From NCBI GenBank assembly GCA_011526105.1, contig WYAZ01000139.1, positions 62,001 to 126,000 on the forward strand: DNA of 64,000 nt, in the 5' to 3' direction. The position numbers and the translations under genes were made by a program. The stretch's first letter is position 1; every line of letters begins with the position of its first letter. The DNA comes from Deltaproteobacteria bacterium. Lineage in GTDB: Bacteria; Myxococcota; Kuafuiibacteriia; Kuafuiibacteriales; Kuafuiibacteriaceae. Below the pieces are notes generated by a model, which saw nothing but the letters and a program-made list of their open reading frames with translations, was not told the DNA's origin and searched no databases. Below are positions 19,785 to 27,884 of the stretch, in pieces.

Positions 19785-19908
19785 GGTCTTCTTGCTCGCA
19801 GCGGCACTCCTTTTGGCGAGCTGCGGCGTGAAGGGACCACCCAAGCCACCGCTGTCGCCCGGTCCGAGCGCCACGCAGACCTCCACCGCGGCCGAGGCCC
19901 CTCGCTGA
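19774..19908 (+). CDS. lptM: LptM (YifL)-like small lipoprotein, TTG start
   Basis: A 44-residue predicted lipoprotein: a signal peptide with a hydrophobic core (VFLLAAALLLASC) and the mature sequence CGVKGPPKPPLSPGP. The CGxKGP start matches LptM/YifL of Proteobacteria, a small outer-membrane lipoprotein that assists maturation of the LptD lipopolysaccharide translocon. In many proteobacteria this gene lies just before lysA or dapF, as here. The start TTG at 19774 is supported by a GAGGAG ribosome binding site ending seven bases upstream and by signal peptide length. It overlaps argH by 11 bases, and its TGA shares a base with the ATG of lysA. Too short to be assigned by length alone. Confidence 0.78.
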   Translation: MKAEVFLLAAALLLASCGVKGPPKPPLSPGPSATQTSTAAEAPR

Positions 19909-21200
19909 TGCATCACTTCTCTCACGATGATAGCGGTGCGTTGCTCGCAGAGTCGGTGCCACTCGTGAAGATCGGGGCCGAGGTTGGTACCCCTACCTAC
20001 GTCTACTCCGAGGCCACGCTCAGTCGGCACTTCTCGGTTTTCGACGGGGCCTTTCGAGAGGTCCCGCACCTCATCTGCTACTCGGTGAAGGCGAACTCGA
20101 GTCGCGCTGTGCTCGAGCTGTTCGCGAAGTTCGGCACCGGGGCGGACATCGTGTCCGGCGGTGAGCTCGCGCGCGTCTTGACCGCCGGCATCCCCGCCGA
20201 GCGCATCGTGTTCTCTGGCGTGGGTAAGACCCGCGAGGAGATGGAGGCTGCCCTCGTTGCCGGCATCCTCTCGTTCAACGTCGAGTCCGAGGGCGAGCTG
20301 CTCGTGCTGGGTGAGGTCGCGTCCGCCCTGGGCAAGGTGGCGCCGGTCTCGCTGCGGGTGAATCCAAACATCGACGCCAAGACGCATCCGTACATCGCGA
20401 CCGGGCTCGCGGACTCCAAGTTCGGCATCCCCATCGAAGACGCGCCCAGGCTCGCCCAAGAGGTGTCCAGGCAGCGTTCACTCTCCTTGGTGGGCATCGA
20501 CTGCCACATTGGCTCGCAGCTCACCTCGATCGAGCCCTTGCTCGAGGCCCTCGATTCAGTCTTGGCGCTGGTCGATGTGCTCCGGGCGGCCGGGCATCAG
20601 CACATCGAGCACGTGGATCTCGGGGGTGGCCTTGGCATCAACTACAAGGGCGAGACACCGCCTCACCCGAACGAGCTCGGTGACGCCGTCGCGGCAAAAA
20701 TGGCCGGACGCTCCGAGCGCATCATCCTCGAGCCCGGCCGGGTGATCGTGGGGAACGCCGGGCTTCTATTGTCGCGGGTGCTCTACGTGAAGCGCACCAA
20801 AGACAAGACCTTCGTGGTGCTCGACGCCGCCATGAACGACCTCTTACGCCCGGCTCTATACGGGGCGCATCACGAGATTTGGCCGGTCCAGAAGCACGCC
20901 GGCGGCGAGAGCATCATCGCCGACGTGGTCGGGCCGGTCTGTGAGACCGGTGATCGCTTCGCCGAGGCCCGAAAGCTACCCGCCCTTCAGCCGGGCGACC
21001 TCGTGGCCATCATGAGCGCGGGCGCCTACGGCTTCTCTATGGCCTCGAGCTACAACTCGAGGGCCCTGCCGGCCGAGGTGATGGTGAGTGGAGACCGTTT
21101 TTCGGTGGTTCGCCGCCGCCAGAAGATTGAAGACTTGATGCGCGATGAGACCGTGCCTCCTTGGTACGGCACCGAGTCGCCCAAAGGAGGACAGCCATGA
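19908..21200 (+). CDS. lysA: Diaminopimelate decarboxylase
   Basis: A 430-residue PLP-dependent fold III decarboxylase that makes lysine from meso-diaminopimelate. The PLP lysine is K61 in CYSVKANS. The glycine-rich phosphate loop appears as DLGGGLGIN, and the other-subunit active-site Cys region as GPVCETGDRFAE. The ATG is in a TGATG overlap with the lptM-like gene, and its own stop overlaps dapA (ATGA), so the operon is tightly coupled. It groups the last step of lysine synthesis with the first committed steps of the pathway. Confidence 0.96.
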   Translation: MHHFSHDDSGALLAESVPLVKIGAEVGTPTYVYSEATLSRHFSVFDGAFREVPHLICYSVKANSSRAVLELFAKFGTGADIVSGGELARVLTAGIPAERIVFSGVGKTREEMEAALVAGILSFNVESEGELLVLGEVASALGKVAPVSLRVNPNIDAKTHPYIATGLADSKFGIPIEDAPRLAQEVSRQRSLSLVGIDCHIGSQLTSIEPLLEALDSVLALVDVLRAAGHQHIEHVDLGGGLGINYKGETPPHPNELGDAVAAKMAGRSERIILEPGRVIVGNAGLLLSRVLYVKRTKDKTFVVLDAAMNDLLRPALYGAHHEIWPVQKHAGGESIIADVVGPVCETGDRFAEARKLPALQPGDLVAIMSAGAYGFSMASSYNSRALPAEVMVSGDRFSVVRRRQKIEDLMRDETVPPWYGTESPKGGQP

Positions 21201-22084
21201 AGCTCGAAGGTGCCATGACCGCGGTGGTCTCGCCGTTTACGGACGAGGATCGGATCGATCTCGCCGCGTGGAAGAAGATCTTGAAAGCGCAGCTCGCTGG
21301 CGGCATCCAAGGCCTCATCGTGGCCGGTACCACCGGCGAGTCGGCGACGCTGAGCTCGGACGAGAAGCGCGCGCTTCTCGAGAGCGCCAAAGAGATGGCG
21401 GCGGGCAAGGTGCCGGTGATCCTCGGTACCGGTACAAACGACACCAAGGGCACCATCGCGGCGACCAAAGAGGCCAAGGCCTGGGGCGCAGATGCCGCGC
21501 TCGTGGTCTGCCCGTACTACAACAAGCCCACCCAAGAGGGGCTCTATCTTCACTTCAAGGCGGTGTTCGAGGAGGTCGGCATGCCGATCTTCGCGTACAA
21601 CGTGCCGGGGCGCACCGCGAGCGACCTGCACGCGGAGACGATCGCTCGGCTCGTCGAGACGGGCGCCATCATCTCGGTGAAGGACGCCACCGCGGACATG
21701 CCGCGGGCCATCGACACCTTGGCGCTCGTGCCCAAGAACAAGCCGTTTACGCTCATGTCGGGTGATGACTTCACCATCTTGCCGTTCATCGCCTGCGGCG
21801 GGGTGGGGGTGACCAGCGTCGTCAGCAACATCGTCCCCGCGGACGTGGTGAAGCTGGTCTCGTTGTGCCGAAAGGGCGACTGGGAGACGGCGCGACCGCT
21901 GCAGAAGCGTCTGTCGGACTTGTCGCGGGTGCTCTTCTCGGAGTCGAACCCCATCCCCATCAAGTACCTCATGTCGATGGCGGGGTACTGCAAGCCGAAC
22001 CTGAGACTTCCGCTCGCGCTGGGCAGCCAGGCCACGGTGGCGAAAGTGCGCGCGGCGGCGGAGGCCTACGGAGGCATCCTGTGA
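21197..22084 (+). CDS. dapA: 4-hydroxy-tetrahydrodipicolinate synthase
   Basis: A 295-residue (beta/alpha)8 aldolase that condenses pyruvate and aspartate semialdehyde. The Schiff-base lysine is K162 (ISVKDAT), with Y134 in FAYNVPGRT and the GTTGES motif (44-49) that binds the pyruvate carboxylate. The length is normal. The ATG at 21197 follows an AAAGGAGG ribosome binding site six bases upstream, and the start overlaps the lysA stop. The dapB start overlaps the end of this gene. Confidence 0.96.
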   Translation: MKLEGAMTAVVSPFTDEDRIDLAAWKKILKAQLAGGIQGLIVAGTTGESATLSSDEKRALLESAKEMAAGKVPVILGTGTNDTKGTIAATKEAKAWGADAALVVCPYYNKPTQEGLYLHFKAVFEEVGMPIFAYNVPGRTASDLHAETIARLVETGAIISVKDATADMPRAIDTLALVPKNKPFTLMSGDDFTILPFIACGGVGVTSVVSNIVPADVVKLVSLCRKGDWETARPLQKRLSDLSRVLFSESNPIPIKYLMSMAGYCKPNLRLPLALGSQATVAKVRAAAEAYGGIL

Positions 22085-22896
22085 TCGAAGTCGTGGTCTC
22101 GGGCGCCTTCGGTCGTCTCGGTGCACGCATCGTTCAGTCGGTGATCCTCGCCGACGGTCTCGTGCTTCACGCGGCGGTGGTGCGCCCCGGATCCAAGTAC
22201 GATGGTCGGCCGCTCGCCACCTTCATCCCGGAGGTCAAGAGTGACGTCGCGGCCACCAGCGACATCGAAGACGCGCTCGAGTCGTCCGTGGTGCTCGTGG
22301 AGACCGCCGCTTCGGCCGAGGTCGCGCTTCAGCACGCCAAACTCGCTGCCAAACACGGCTGTCCGCTGCTCGTGGCCACCACCGGCTTCTCGGCCAAAGA
22401 CCGCGCCGCGTTATCGGCCTTTGGCGAGAAGGTCCCGGTGCTGCTCGCGCCCAATCTGTCGCTGGGCATCACGGTGCTCACCGAGCTCGTCCGCCAAGCG
22501 TCGAAGGCCCTGGCAGACTTCGACATCGAGATCGTCGAGACCCATCATCGAAAGAAGAAAGACGCGCCGAGCGGCACCGCGTGGGCGCTCGCGAGGGCCG
22601 CGGCGGAGGCGCGCGGCCGAGACGCCGAGCGTGACGCCATCGTCGCTCGCTCCGGCGACATCGGCCCCCGCGGAGATGACGAGATCGGGATCCAGACCCT
22701 GCGCGGCGGCGAAGTCGTGGGTGAACACACGCTGTTTCTTTTTGGGCCCCACGAGCGACTCGAGCTGACCCATCGCGCGCAGTCGCGAGAGGCCTTCGCC
22801 GAAGGGGCCATCTCCGCCGTGCGTTTCTTGGGGGCGGCCGGCCTGCCCCCTGGGGTGTACTCGATGCTCGACGTCGTGGGCTTGGCGCCCCGGTAG
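22081..22896 (+). CDS. dapB: 4-hydroxy-tetrahydrodipicolinate reductase
   Basis: A 271-residue NAD(P)H-dependent reductase. The nucleotide fold has a GAFGRLGARI motif (8-17), and the DapB signature ETHHRKKKDAPSGTA lies at about residues 153-167 with its catalytic His and Lys. The start is GTG at 22081, overlapping the TGA of dapA (GTGA). A longer in-frame version reaching upstream would lie inside dapA and is not used. It completes the dapA-dapB pair of the diaminopimelate/lysine pathway, whose product also builds peptidoglycan. Confidence 0.96.
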   Translation: MIEVVVSGAFGRLGARIVQSVILADGLVLHAAVVRPGSKYDGRPLATFIPEVKSDVAATSDIEDALESSVVLVETAASAEVALQHAKLAAKHGCPLLVATTGFSAKDRAALSAFGEKVPVLLAPNLSLGITVLTELVRQASKALADFDIEIVETHHRKKKDAPSGTAWALARAAAEARGRDAERDAIVARSGDIGPRGDDEIGIQTLRGGEVVGEHTLFLFGPHERLELTHRAQSREAFAEGAISAVRFLGAAGLPPGVYSMLDVVGLAPR

Positions 22897-22907
22897 ACGT
22901 TTGCTCG

Positions 22908-23327
22908 CTACATGAACCGGCGGCGGCGGTCGGCCATGGATGCGGCGTCGAAGCCGCGGCCCACTATCGCCGAAGCCGTCAGGTTGGGGGTGGAGATCCG
23001 CGGCGCCTCTGACCAGAGCCGGTCGAGGTCGTAGTGATCGCGGCTCTCTTCCATGAACACATGCACGACGAGGTCGCCGTAGTCGAGGAGGCCCCATCCG
23101 CCGCTCTTGTCGTGCGACATGGGCTGCAGGGCATGCTCCTCTTTCAATGACTCTGAGATGGAACCCACGATGGCTTCCACCTGGCGTTCGTTCATCGCCG
23201 AGACGATGACCAGAGCGTCGGTGTAACTGCACCGACCCTTCACATCCAGGACGCTGACGTTGAAGCCTTTTTTGTCCTGGGCGATTCGTGCCGCTTCTTG
23301 GGCTTTTTCGAGGGCTTCTATGGCAAT
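22908..23327 (-). CDS. rsfS: Ribosomal silencing factor RsfS, non-AUG start
   Basis: A protein of about 139 residues with the RsfS core: VSVLDVKGRCSYTDALVIVSAMNERQVEAIVGSISE, then SGGWGLLDYGDLVVHVFMEESRDHYDLDRLW. RsfS binds ribosomal protein uL14 and blocks subunit joining in starvation. There is no AUG, GUG or UUG codon in frame near the expected N-terminus. Right after the proA stop an AAGGAG ribosome binding site is followed in frame by ATT (23325-23327) and ATA (23319-23321). The coordinate given uses ATT. ATA has the better spacing (seven bases). It is probably translated with proA, immediately upstream. A sequencing error at the start codon is the alternative. Confidence 0.85.
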   Translation of the reverse strand: MAIEALEKAQEAARIAQDKKGFNVSVLDVKGRCSYTDALVIVSAMNERQVEAIVGSISESLKEEHALQPMSHDKSGGWGLLDYGDLVVHVFMEESRDHYDLDRLWSEAPRISTPNLTASAIVGRGFDAASMADRRRRFM

Positions 23328-23334
23328 GCTCCTT

Positions 23335-24585
23335 CTAGGTGCGGATCTCTCCGCGCCCCAAGACCACCAGCTTCTCCGTCGTGAGTTCGAGCGCGGACAT
23401 GGGACCGTAGGCGTGCATCTTCGATGTGGAGATGCCCATCTCGGCCCCAAGGCCCAGCTCGCCGCCGTCGTTGAATCTCGTGGATGCGTTCCAGAGGACG
23501 CAGGAGGCGTCCACCTGATCGAGGAAACGATCTGCGGCCTTCTGATCATCGGTCACGATGGCCGCCGTATGGTGAGTTCCGTGTCCTTCAACGTGCTCGA
23601 GGGCCGATTCTAGGGTTTGCATCGTGGCGATGGCAAGGGTCAGACCCAGAAATTCGGTGTCGAAGTCCTCCGGCCGGGCCGCCTGGGCGGTGATGCCAGC
23701 CCCGGTCAGCGCCTGGAGGGCGGCAGGGTCTGCACGGAGCTCCACCCCGGCCTGGGCGAGCCGCGCCCCGAGCGGGACCAGGACGTCGGTCAGGCGGCGC
23801 TCGTGTACGAGCAAGGTCTCCATGGCGTTACATACCCCCGGGCGGTGCACCTTGGCGTTGAAGGCGATGTCGATCGCCATCTTCGGGTCCGCGGCCTCGT
23901 CCACGTAGACGTGGCAGATGCCCTCGCCGTGCCGAATGACCGGCACTCGGGCGTGTTCATCCACCAGGCTCATCAGGGCTGCGCCGCCGCGCGGGATCAG
24001 GAGGTCGACCGCGCCGCTCGAGCCCAGGAGCTCGATGACCGCGCTTCGATCGGTGTCGTCGATGAACACGACGGCGTCCTCGAGCAGGCCGGCCGCGTGG
24101 ATGCCCGCGCGTACGGCCTCTGCGATCTCGCGGTTGCTGCGGAGCGCTTCTTTGCCGCCTCGCAAGACCACCGCGTTGCCGCTCTTGATCGTGAGCGCCG
24201 CGCACTCGGCGGTCACGTTCGGTCGCGCTTCGTAGACGATCGCGATGACACCGAGCGGGATGCGCCGCTTCTGAACGCGAAAGCCAGCCCGACCGCGGCC
24301 GAGCTCGCGCGCGGCGCCCAGCGGATCTTGCTGCGCTTTGACTTCGCGCACGGAGGTCAGGATCGAGGCGTATCGAGCCTCGTCGAGCTTCAGTCGATCG
24401 AGCATCGCGGGCGAGAGCTGGGTCGCGGCGGCGAGGTCTTCGCGGTTGGCAGTGAGCACTCGAGCTTTGGCATCCTCCAGGGCAACGGCGATCGCTTCGA
24501 GCGCGTCGTTTCGCGCCGAGAGGGGCAGAACTCTCAGCTGTTTCGCCGCGCTTCGAGCTCGGGCGAGGGCGTCCTTCACGTTCAC
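23335..24585 (-). CDS. proA: Glutamate-5-semialdehyde dehydrogenase (gamma-glutamyl phosphate reductase)
   Basis: A 416-residue aldehyde dehydrogenase-superfamily enzyme that reduces gamma-glutamyl phosphate in proline synthesis. The catalytic cysteine is C252 in KVHRPGVCNAMETLLV. The KSGNAVVLRGGKEALRSN cofactor-binding region and GFDTEFLGL-type C-terminal elements are intact. Length is typical. The stop TAG at 23335-23337 is followed at once by the rsfS ribosome binding site. Its partner proB lies 2 kb away on the same strand, separated by two other genes, so proB and proA are not in one operon here. Confidence 0.96.
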   Translation of the reverse strand: MNVKDALARARSAAKQLRVLPLSARNDALEAIAVALEDAKARVLTANREDLAAATQLSPAMLDRLKLDEARYASILTSVREVKAQQDPLGAARELGRGRAGFRVQKRRIPLGVIAIVYEARPNVTAECAALTIKSGNAVVLRGGKEALRSNREIAEAVRAGIHAAGLLEDAVVFIDDTDRSAVIELLGSSGAVDLLIPRGGAALMSLVDEHARVPVIRHGEGICHVYVDEAADPKMAIDIAFNAKVHRPGVCNAMETLLVHERRLTDVLVPLGARLAQAGVELRADPAALQALTGAGITAQAARPEDFDTEFLGLTLAIATMQTLESALEHVEGHGTHHTAAIVTDDQKAADRFLDQVDASCVLWNASTRFNDGGELGLGAEMGISTSKMHAYGPMSALELTTEKLVVLGRGEIRT

Positions 24586-24619
24586 CCCCCGAGCCTATGC
24601 GGAGCCCCAGGCTTCGCGC

Positions 24620-24625
24620 TACCTT
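24620..24625 (+). promoter_or_regulatory. Putative -10 box TACCTT for a leaderless transcript
   Basis: TACCTT ends six bases before the ATG at 24632. There is no Shine-Dalgarno sequence before this start. Confidence 0.35.
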
Positions 24626-24631
24626 CATCCC

Positions 24632-25453
24632 ATGAAAGCTTCCGCCGAGACCGGGGCCACCCCGCCCCTCCGGCGGCGCTCCCGTGACGTCGCGTGTGTT
24701 TTGTTGTTCCTCGTGTGGCTGCCGGCCTGTGCGAGTCGAAGCCACGAGACGAAGGACGAGGCGCTCGAGATCGGCACGCCCGAAGAACGTGCCCTGCGCT
24801 TTGCTTTCGCCTCGCCGCACACGGAAGGCCTCACCCCGCTTCGACTGTGGGCCACCTACCACAACAGTCCGATCGTGAGCGCTCGCCCAAAAGGCGTGCC
24901 TCTGCTCGACCGCAAGGGCCGTCCGCTCGGCCCCCGCCTCGGCTTGGCCGATTGGTGTCGGGCCGCGATGCAAGGGACGACGCTCGTGCGGCAATCGGAC
25001 GGCACCCTCGCGACCTACAACTTCGCGACGGTGGTGGATGAGCGGCAGGTCGACTGCACCGCTCGATACCCGCGTCACGGTCGCATCGGGGGTACGCGCT
25101 TTCAGCGCTCCAAGGGGCGTTACGGCAACGGGGCCTTGGGCTGGCCGCTCGTTCCTTATCGCACGCTCGCCGTCGACCCAAAGCGTCTGCCTCTGGGCTC
25201 GGTGATCTACATTCCGAAGGCGCGGGGGGTGCGGATCGTGCTACCCGACGGCCAAGCGCTCGTTCACGACGGCTACTTCCTCGCGGGTAACCAGGGTGGA
25301 TCGGTGGACGGCTCGCAGATCGATGTTTTCATCGGCCCTGCGCTCTCAAATCCCTTCGAGTTCGTCACGAGCCATCGTGCGCAACGCTTCGAGGCTTACG
25401 TCGTGGCGGACGATGAAGTGCAGCGCGGCCTGAGAGCGCAGCACGGCCTCTAG
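24632..25453 (+). CDS. Lipoprotein with 3D (MltA C-terminal-like) domain
   Basis: A 273-residue predicted lipoprotein. The signal peptide ends in LVWLPACAS. The C-terminal third contains the 3D double-psi barrel signature, with three key acidic residues: PYRTLAVDPKRLPLGSVIYI, then HDGYFLAGNQGGSVDGSQIDVFIG. This domain is shared with the lytic transglycosylase MltA and peptidoglycan-acting proteins. The rest of MltA is absent, so it may bind or cleave glycan strands. The ATG at 24632 is favoured by signal peptide length and the -10-like hexamer. Its stop converges with and overlaps the Cys-rich lipoprotein gene stop. Confidence 0.8.
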   Translation: MKASAETGATPPLRRRSRDVACVLLFLVWLPACASRSHETKDEALEIGTPEERALRFAFASPHTEGLTPLRLWATYHNSPIVSARPKGVPLLDRKGRPLGPRLGLADWCRAAMQGTTLVRQSDGTLATYNFATVVDERQVDCTARYPRHGRIGGTRFQRSKGRYGNGALGWPLVPYRTLAVDPKRLPLGSVIYIPKARGVRIVLPDGQALVHDGYFLAGNQGGSVDGSQIDVFIGPALSNPFEFVTSHRAQRFEAYVVADDEVQRGLRAQHGL

Positions 25454-26655
25454 TAGCACACCGCGTAGGTGAGCTGCAGGTTGGGTGCGCAGGTGCCGTT
25501 GTTCGGGCAGTCCTGGGAGGTCTCGCACTCCGAGCAGCGATCGGAGCCGACCGGCGGGTCGTAACAGAAGCCGCTGTTGCAGTCCGTCCCGGTCGTGCAG
25601 ACATTGCCCAGACCTCCGGCACAGACGTAGTAGCCTTGGCCGTTTCGATCGTCGATGCAGCTTCCGCCACCGGTGCAGTCTCCGTCTCCTTCGCATTGGG
25701 AGCAGACGCCACCCGCACAGAAGGTAGACTCGCACTGACCTCCATTGTTGCAGATGTTCCCGAGCGCGCCGGTGCCCACGCAACTCGCGTAGCCGTTTCG
25801 GATGTTGTACTCGCAGCTCCGTTGAGCGCCGCAGTCTCCGTTGACCTCGCACTCGGAGCAGCGGTTGGGGCCGCCGCCGGGCGGGTCGAAGCAGAAGCCG
25901 GTGCCGCAGTCGTTGCCCTGCTGACACGCGTCACCCAAGCCGCCGGTACAGCTGAAGTAGCCAACGCCGGTGCGATCATCGATGCAGGTGCCTCCGCCTT
26001 CGCAGTCGGCATCGCCGAAGCACTCGGAGCAGACGCCTTGGTTGCAGTGGGTGGATGCACACTGCTGGTCGGTGTTGCAGCTCGCCCCGAGATTTCCGGT
26101 GCCCACGCAGGCCGCGTAGCCGCGGTCTCCGCTGTATGCGCAACGCTGCTGCACCCCGCAATCTCCATTGACCGCGCAGAGCGAGCAGACGTCTGGGCCG
26201 GTGCGCGCGAAGCAGTAGTTCGTGCTGCAGTCCGCGGCTTCGGTGCAGGTGTCGCCGAGGTCGTCCGGGAGGCCTGTGTCGGACACGCCCGCGTCTCGGC
26301 CGGAGCCGCCATCGCGGTCTGGGCCGCCGTCGAGGCGGGGGCCGCCGTCGAGGCGGGGGCCGCCGTCGCGCCGAGGGCCGCCGTCGCGGCTCCCGGCGTC
26401 GGCGGCGCTGCTGGTGCCCGCGTCATGGAGGTCGCCAGCGTCGGCGGCCGAGCTGGTGCCGGTGTCGCGAATGCCGAGGTCCCGAGTGCCCAGGTCGTTC
26501 GGCTCCGCGTCTCCGTCCGTGGTGGCGTCGCCCGGGACGCCGGTGTCGGGGCCGGAGGTCGAGCCGTCGAGCCCGGCGGTCGGGGCGTCGGTCCCGCAGG
26601 CCGCGAACAGGGCTGCGCTCAAAAACAGAGGGGTGAACAGGAGTCGAACGCGCAT
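25450..26655 (-). CDS. Cys-rich repeat lipoprotein with Asp/Gly/Pro-rich linker
   Basis: A 401-residue predicted lipoprotein. The signal peptide ends in LFAAC. It is followed by a low-complexity linker of about 110 residues rich in D, G, S and T, including a tandem DGGPRL-type repeat. The C-terminal 270 residues hold several Cys-rich units (C-x3-C, then DCGxQ, CxYxxxxGYASCVGTGxLG) that repeat about every 45 residues. Such modules are common in myxobacterial surface lipoproteins and probably form disulfide-stabilised rods. No enzyme motif is present. The ATG at 26655 is chosen by the lipobox and by a TAGGCT hexamer seven bases upstream. Longer in-frame frames run into proB. Confidence 0.75.
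   Translation of the reverse strand: MRVRLLFTPLFLSAALFAACGTDAPTAGLDGSTSGPDTGVPGDATTDGDAEPNDLGTRDLGIRDTGTSSAADAGDLHDAGTSSAADAGSRDGGPRRDGGPRLDGGPRLDGGPDRDGGSGRDAGVSDTGLPDDLGDTCTEAADCSTNYCFARTGPDVCSLCAVNGDCGVQQRCAYSGDRGYAACVGTGNLGASCNTDQQCASTHCNQGVCSECFGDADCEGGGTCIDDRTGVGYFSCTGGLGDACQQGNDCGTGFCFDPPGGGPNRCSECEVNGDCGAQRSCEYNIRNGYASCVGTGALGNICNNGGQCESTFCAGGVCSQCEGDGDCTGGGSCIDDRNGQGYYVCAGGLGNVCTTGTDCNSGFCYDPPVGSDRCSECETSQDCPNNGTCAPNLQLTYAVCY
26322..26400. repeat. Short tandem repeat encoding DGGPRL-type linker units
   Basis: Repeated copies of the element gccgccgtcgaggcggg and close variants code, on the minus strand, for the DGGPRLDGGP part of the lipoprotein linker. It is in frame, so copy-number change would lengthen or shorten the linker without breaking the gene. 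Confidence 0.6.
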
Positions 26656-26662
26656 GGGCAGG

Positions 26663-26668
26663 AGCCTA
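26663..26668 (-). promoter_or_regulatory. Putative -10 box TAGGCT for a leaderless transcript
   Basis: On the minus strand TAGGCT ends seven bases before the ATG at 26655. It is the same hexamer and spacing as at 8875. Confidence 0.4.
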
Positions 26669-26750
26669 GTCGAATCCGTTGGGGCCGGTCCAGCCTTGGA
26701 ACCCGCGGCTTCGGTCGTTCGGCCGACCGGGAAAAGGGCAGGGGTGCGGC

Positions 26751-27884
26751 TCAGGCGTCGATGAGGACGAGGTCGTCGCGGTGCACCGCGGCGTCGCCGG
26801 CGGACTGGCCGAGGATCTCGGCGATGCGTTCGCTCTTTTGACCCGCGATGCGCTCCATGTCCGGGGCTCCGTAGCGCGCGAGACCACGCGCAAAGACCAG
26901 GCCGCCCGCCTCGTTCTCGAGCGCGATGTCCACCGGGTCGCCTTCTTGGAATCGCCCCTCGACCCGTCGCACCCCCGAGGGCAGCAGGCTCTTGTTGTGG
27001 TCGACCAGCGCCTTCCTCGCGCCCTCGTCGACCACGAGTCGCCCGCGTGGTCTCAGGGTGTGGAGGATCCAATGCTCGCGGCTCTGAAGCTGAGTTCGCT
27101 CTGACGGAAGGAGGAGCGTGCCCACCGGCTCACCCTCGATGATCTCGGCGATTCTGCCCGGCGTCTTGCCGTCGACGATGACCACCATCGCCCCGCGTGC
27201 GGCGGCCGCACGTGCGGCTTCGAGCTTGCTGCCCATGCCGCCCACACCGGTCTTCGAACGAGCCTGGGTCACGAAGCGGTCCAGCGCGCGGTCTGCCGCG
27301 AGGCACTCGGGTACGACGAGGCCACGATCGTCTTGAAGTCCTGGCGCGACCGACATGAGGATGAGCAGTCCAGCGTCGACGAGGTTGGCCACCTGCGCCG
27401 CGAGTTTGTCGTTGTCCCCGAGCGCGATCTCCTCGAACGAGACGGTGTCGTTCTCGTTGATGATGGCGATGGCCTTGCGCTTCTCGAGCTCCCCCAGGGC
27501 TCGACGAACGTTCAAAAAGCGCCGCCTGTCGCCCAGATCATCGTGGGTGAGGAGCACCTGCGCCACGTGCAGCTCGTGCCGCGCAAACGCTCTGGACCAC
27601 GCCTCCATCAGCTTGCTCTGTCCCACCGCGGCTGCCGCCTGCAGGCCCGGCATCGTCTTGGGGCGGCTCTTCAGTCCGAGCACGTGGACGCCCACCGCGA
27701 TGGCTCCGGAGGAGACGATGGTGGGAAAGCGCCCTGCGCTCACGAGGGGGGCGATCTCCTTGGCGAGTCGCCGGATGATCTTCGGGTCGAGCCGTCCCGC
27801 GTCGTCCGTGAGGACGCCGGAGCCGATCTTCACCACGACGTGCCCAGTCCGCGCCCGTTGGCGCAGCAGAAGTCGCGCGCTCAT
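26751..27884 (-). CDS. proB: Glutamate 5-kinase
   Basis: A 377-residue enzyme that phosphorylates glutamate as the first step of proline synthesis. The amino acid kinase fold shows VVVKIGSGVLT near residue 20, VSSGAIAVG, INENDTVSFEEIALGDNDKLAA, and the GVGGMGSKLEAARAA substrate loop. A PUA domain follows from about residue 285 (RGRLVVDEGARKALV). The ATG at 27884 overlaps the stop of the upstream lipoprotein gene (ATGA). The coding region just before it is a GAA-type repeat that ends in GAAGGAG, which may act as the ribosome binding site. proA lies on the same strand 2 kb downstream, not adjacent. Confidence 0.95.
   Translation of the reverse strand: MSARLLLRQRARTGHVVVKIGSGVLTDDAGRLDPKIIRRLAKEIAPLVSAGRFPTIVSSGAIAVGVHVLGLKSRPKTMPGLQAAAAVGQSKLMEAWSRAFARHELHVAQVLLTHDDLGDRRRFLNVRRALGELEKRKAIAIINENDTVSFEEIALGDNDKLAAQVANLVDAGLLILMSVAPGLQDDRGLVVPECLAADRALDRFVTQARSKTGVGGMGSKLEAARAAAARGAMVVIVDGKTPGRIAEIIEGEPVGTLLLPSERTQLQSREHWILHTLRPRGRLVVDEGARKALVDHNKSLLPSGVRRVEGRFQEGDPVDIALENEAGGLVFARGLARYGAPDMERIAGQKSERIAEILGQSAGDAAVHRDDLVLIDA

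Noticed and set aside
26700-26735. Inverted repeat cggtcg/cgaccg between proB and the Cys-rich lipoprotein
   Set aside because: Six-base stem and no T-run downstream of proB; it may be chance in GC-rich sequence.
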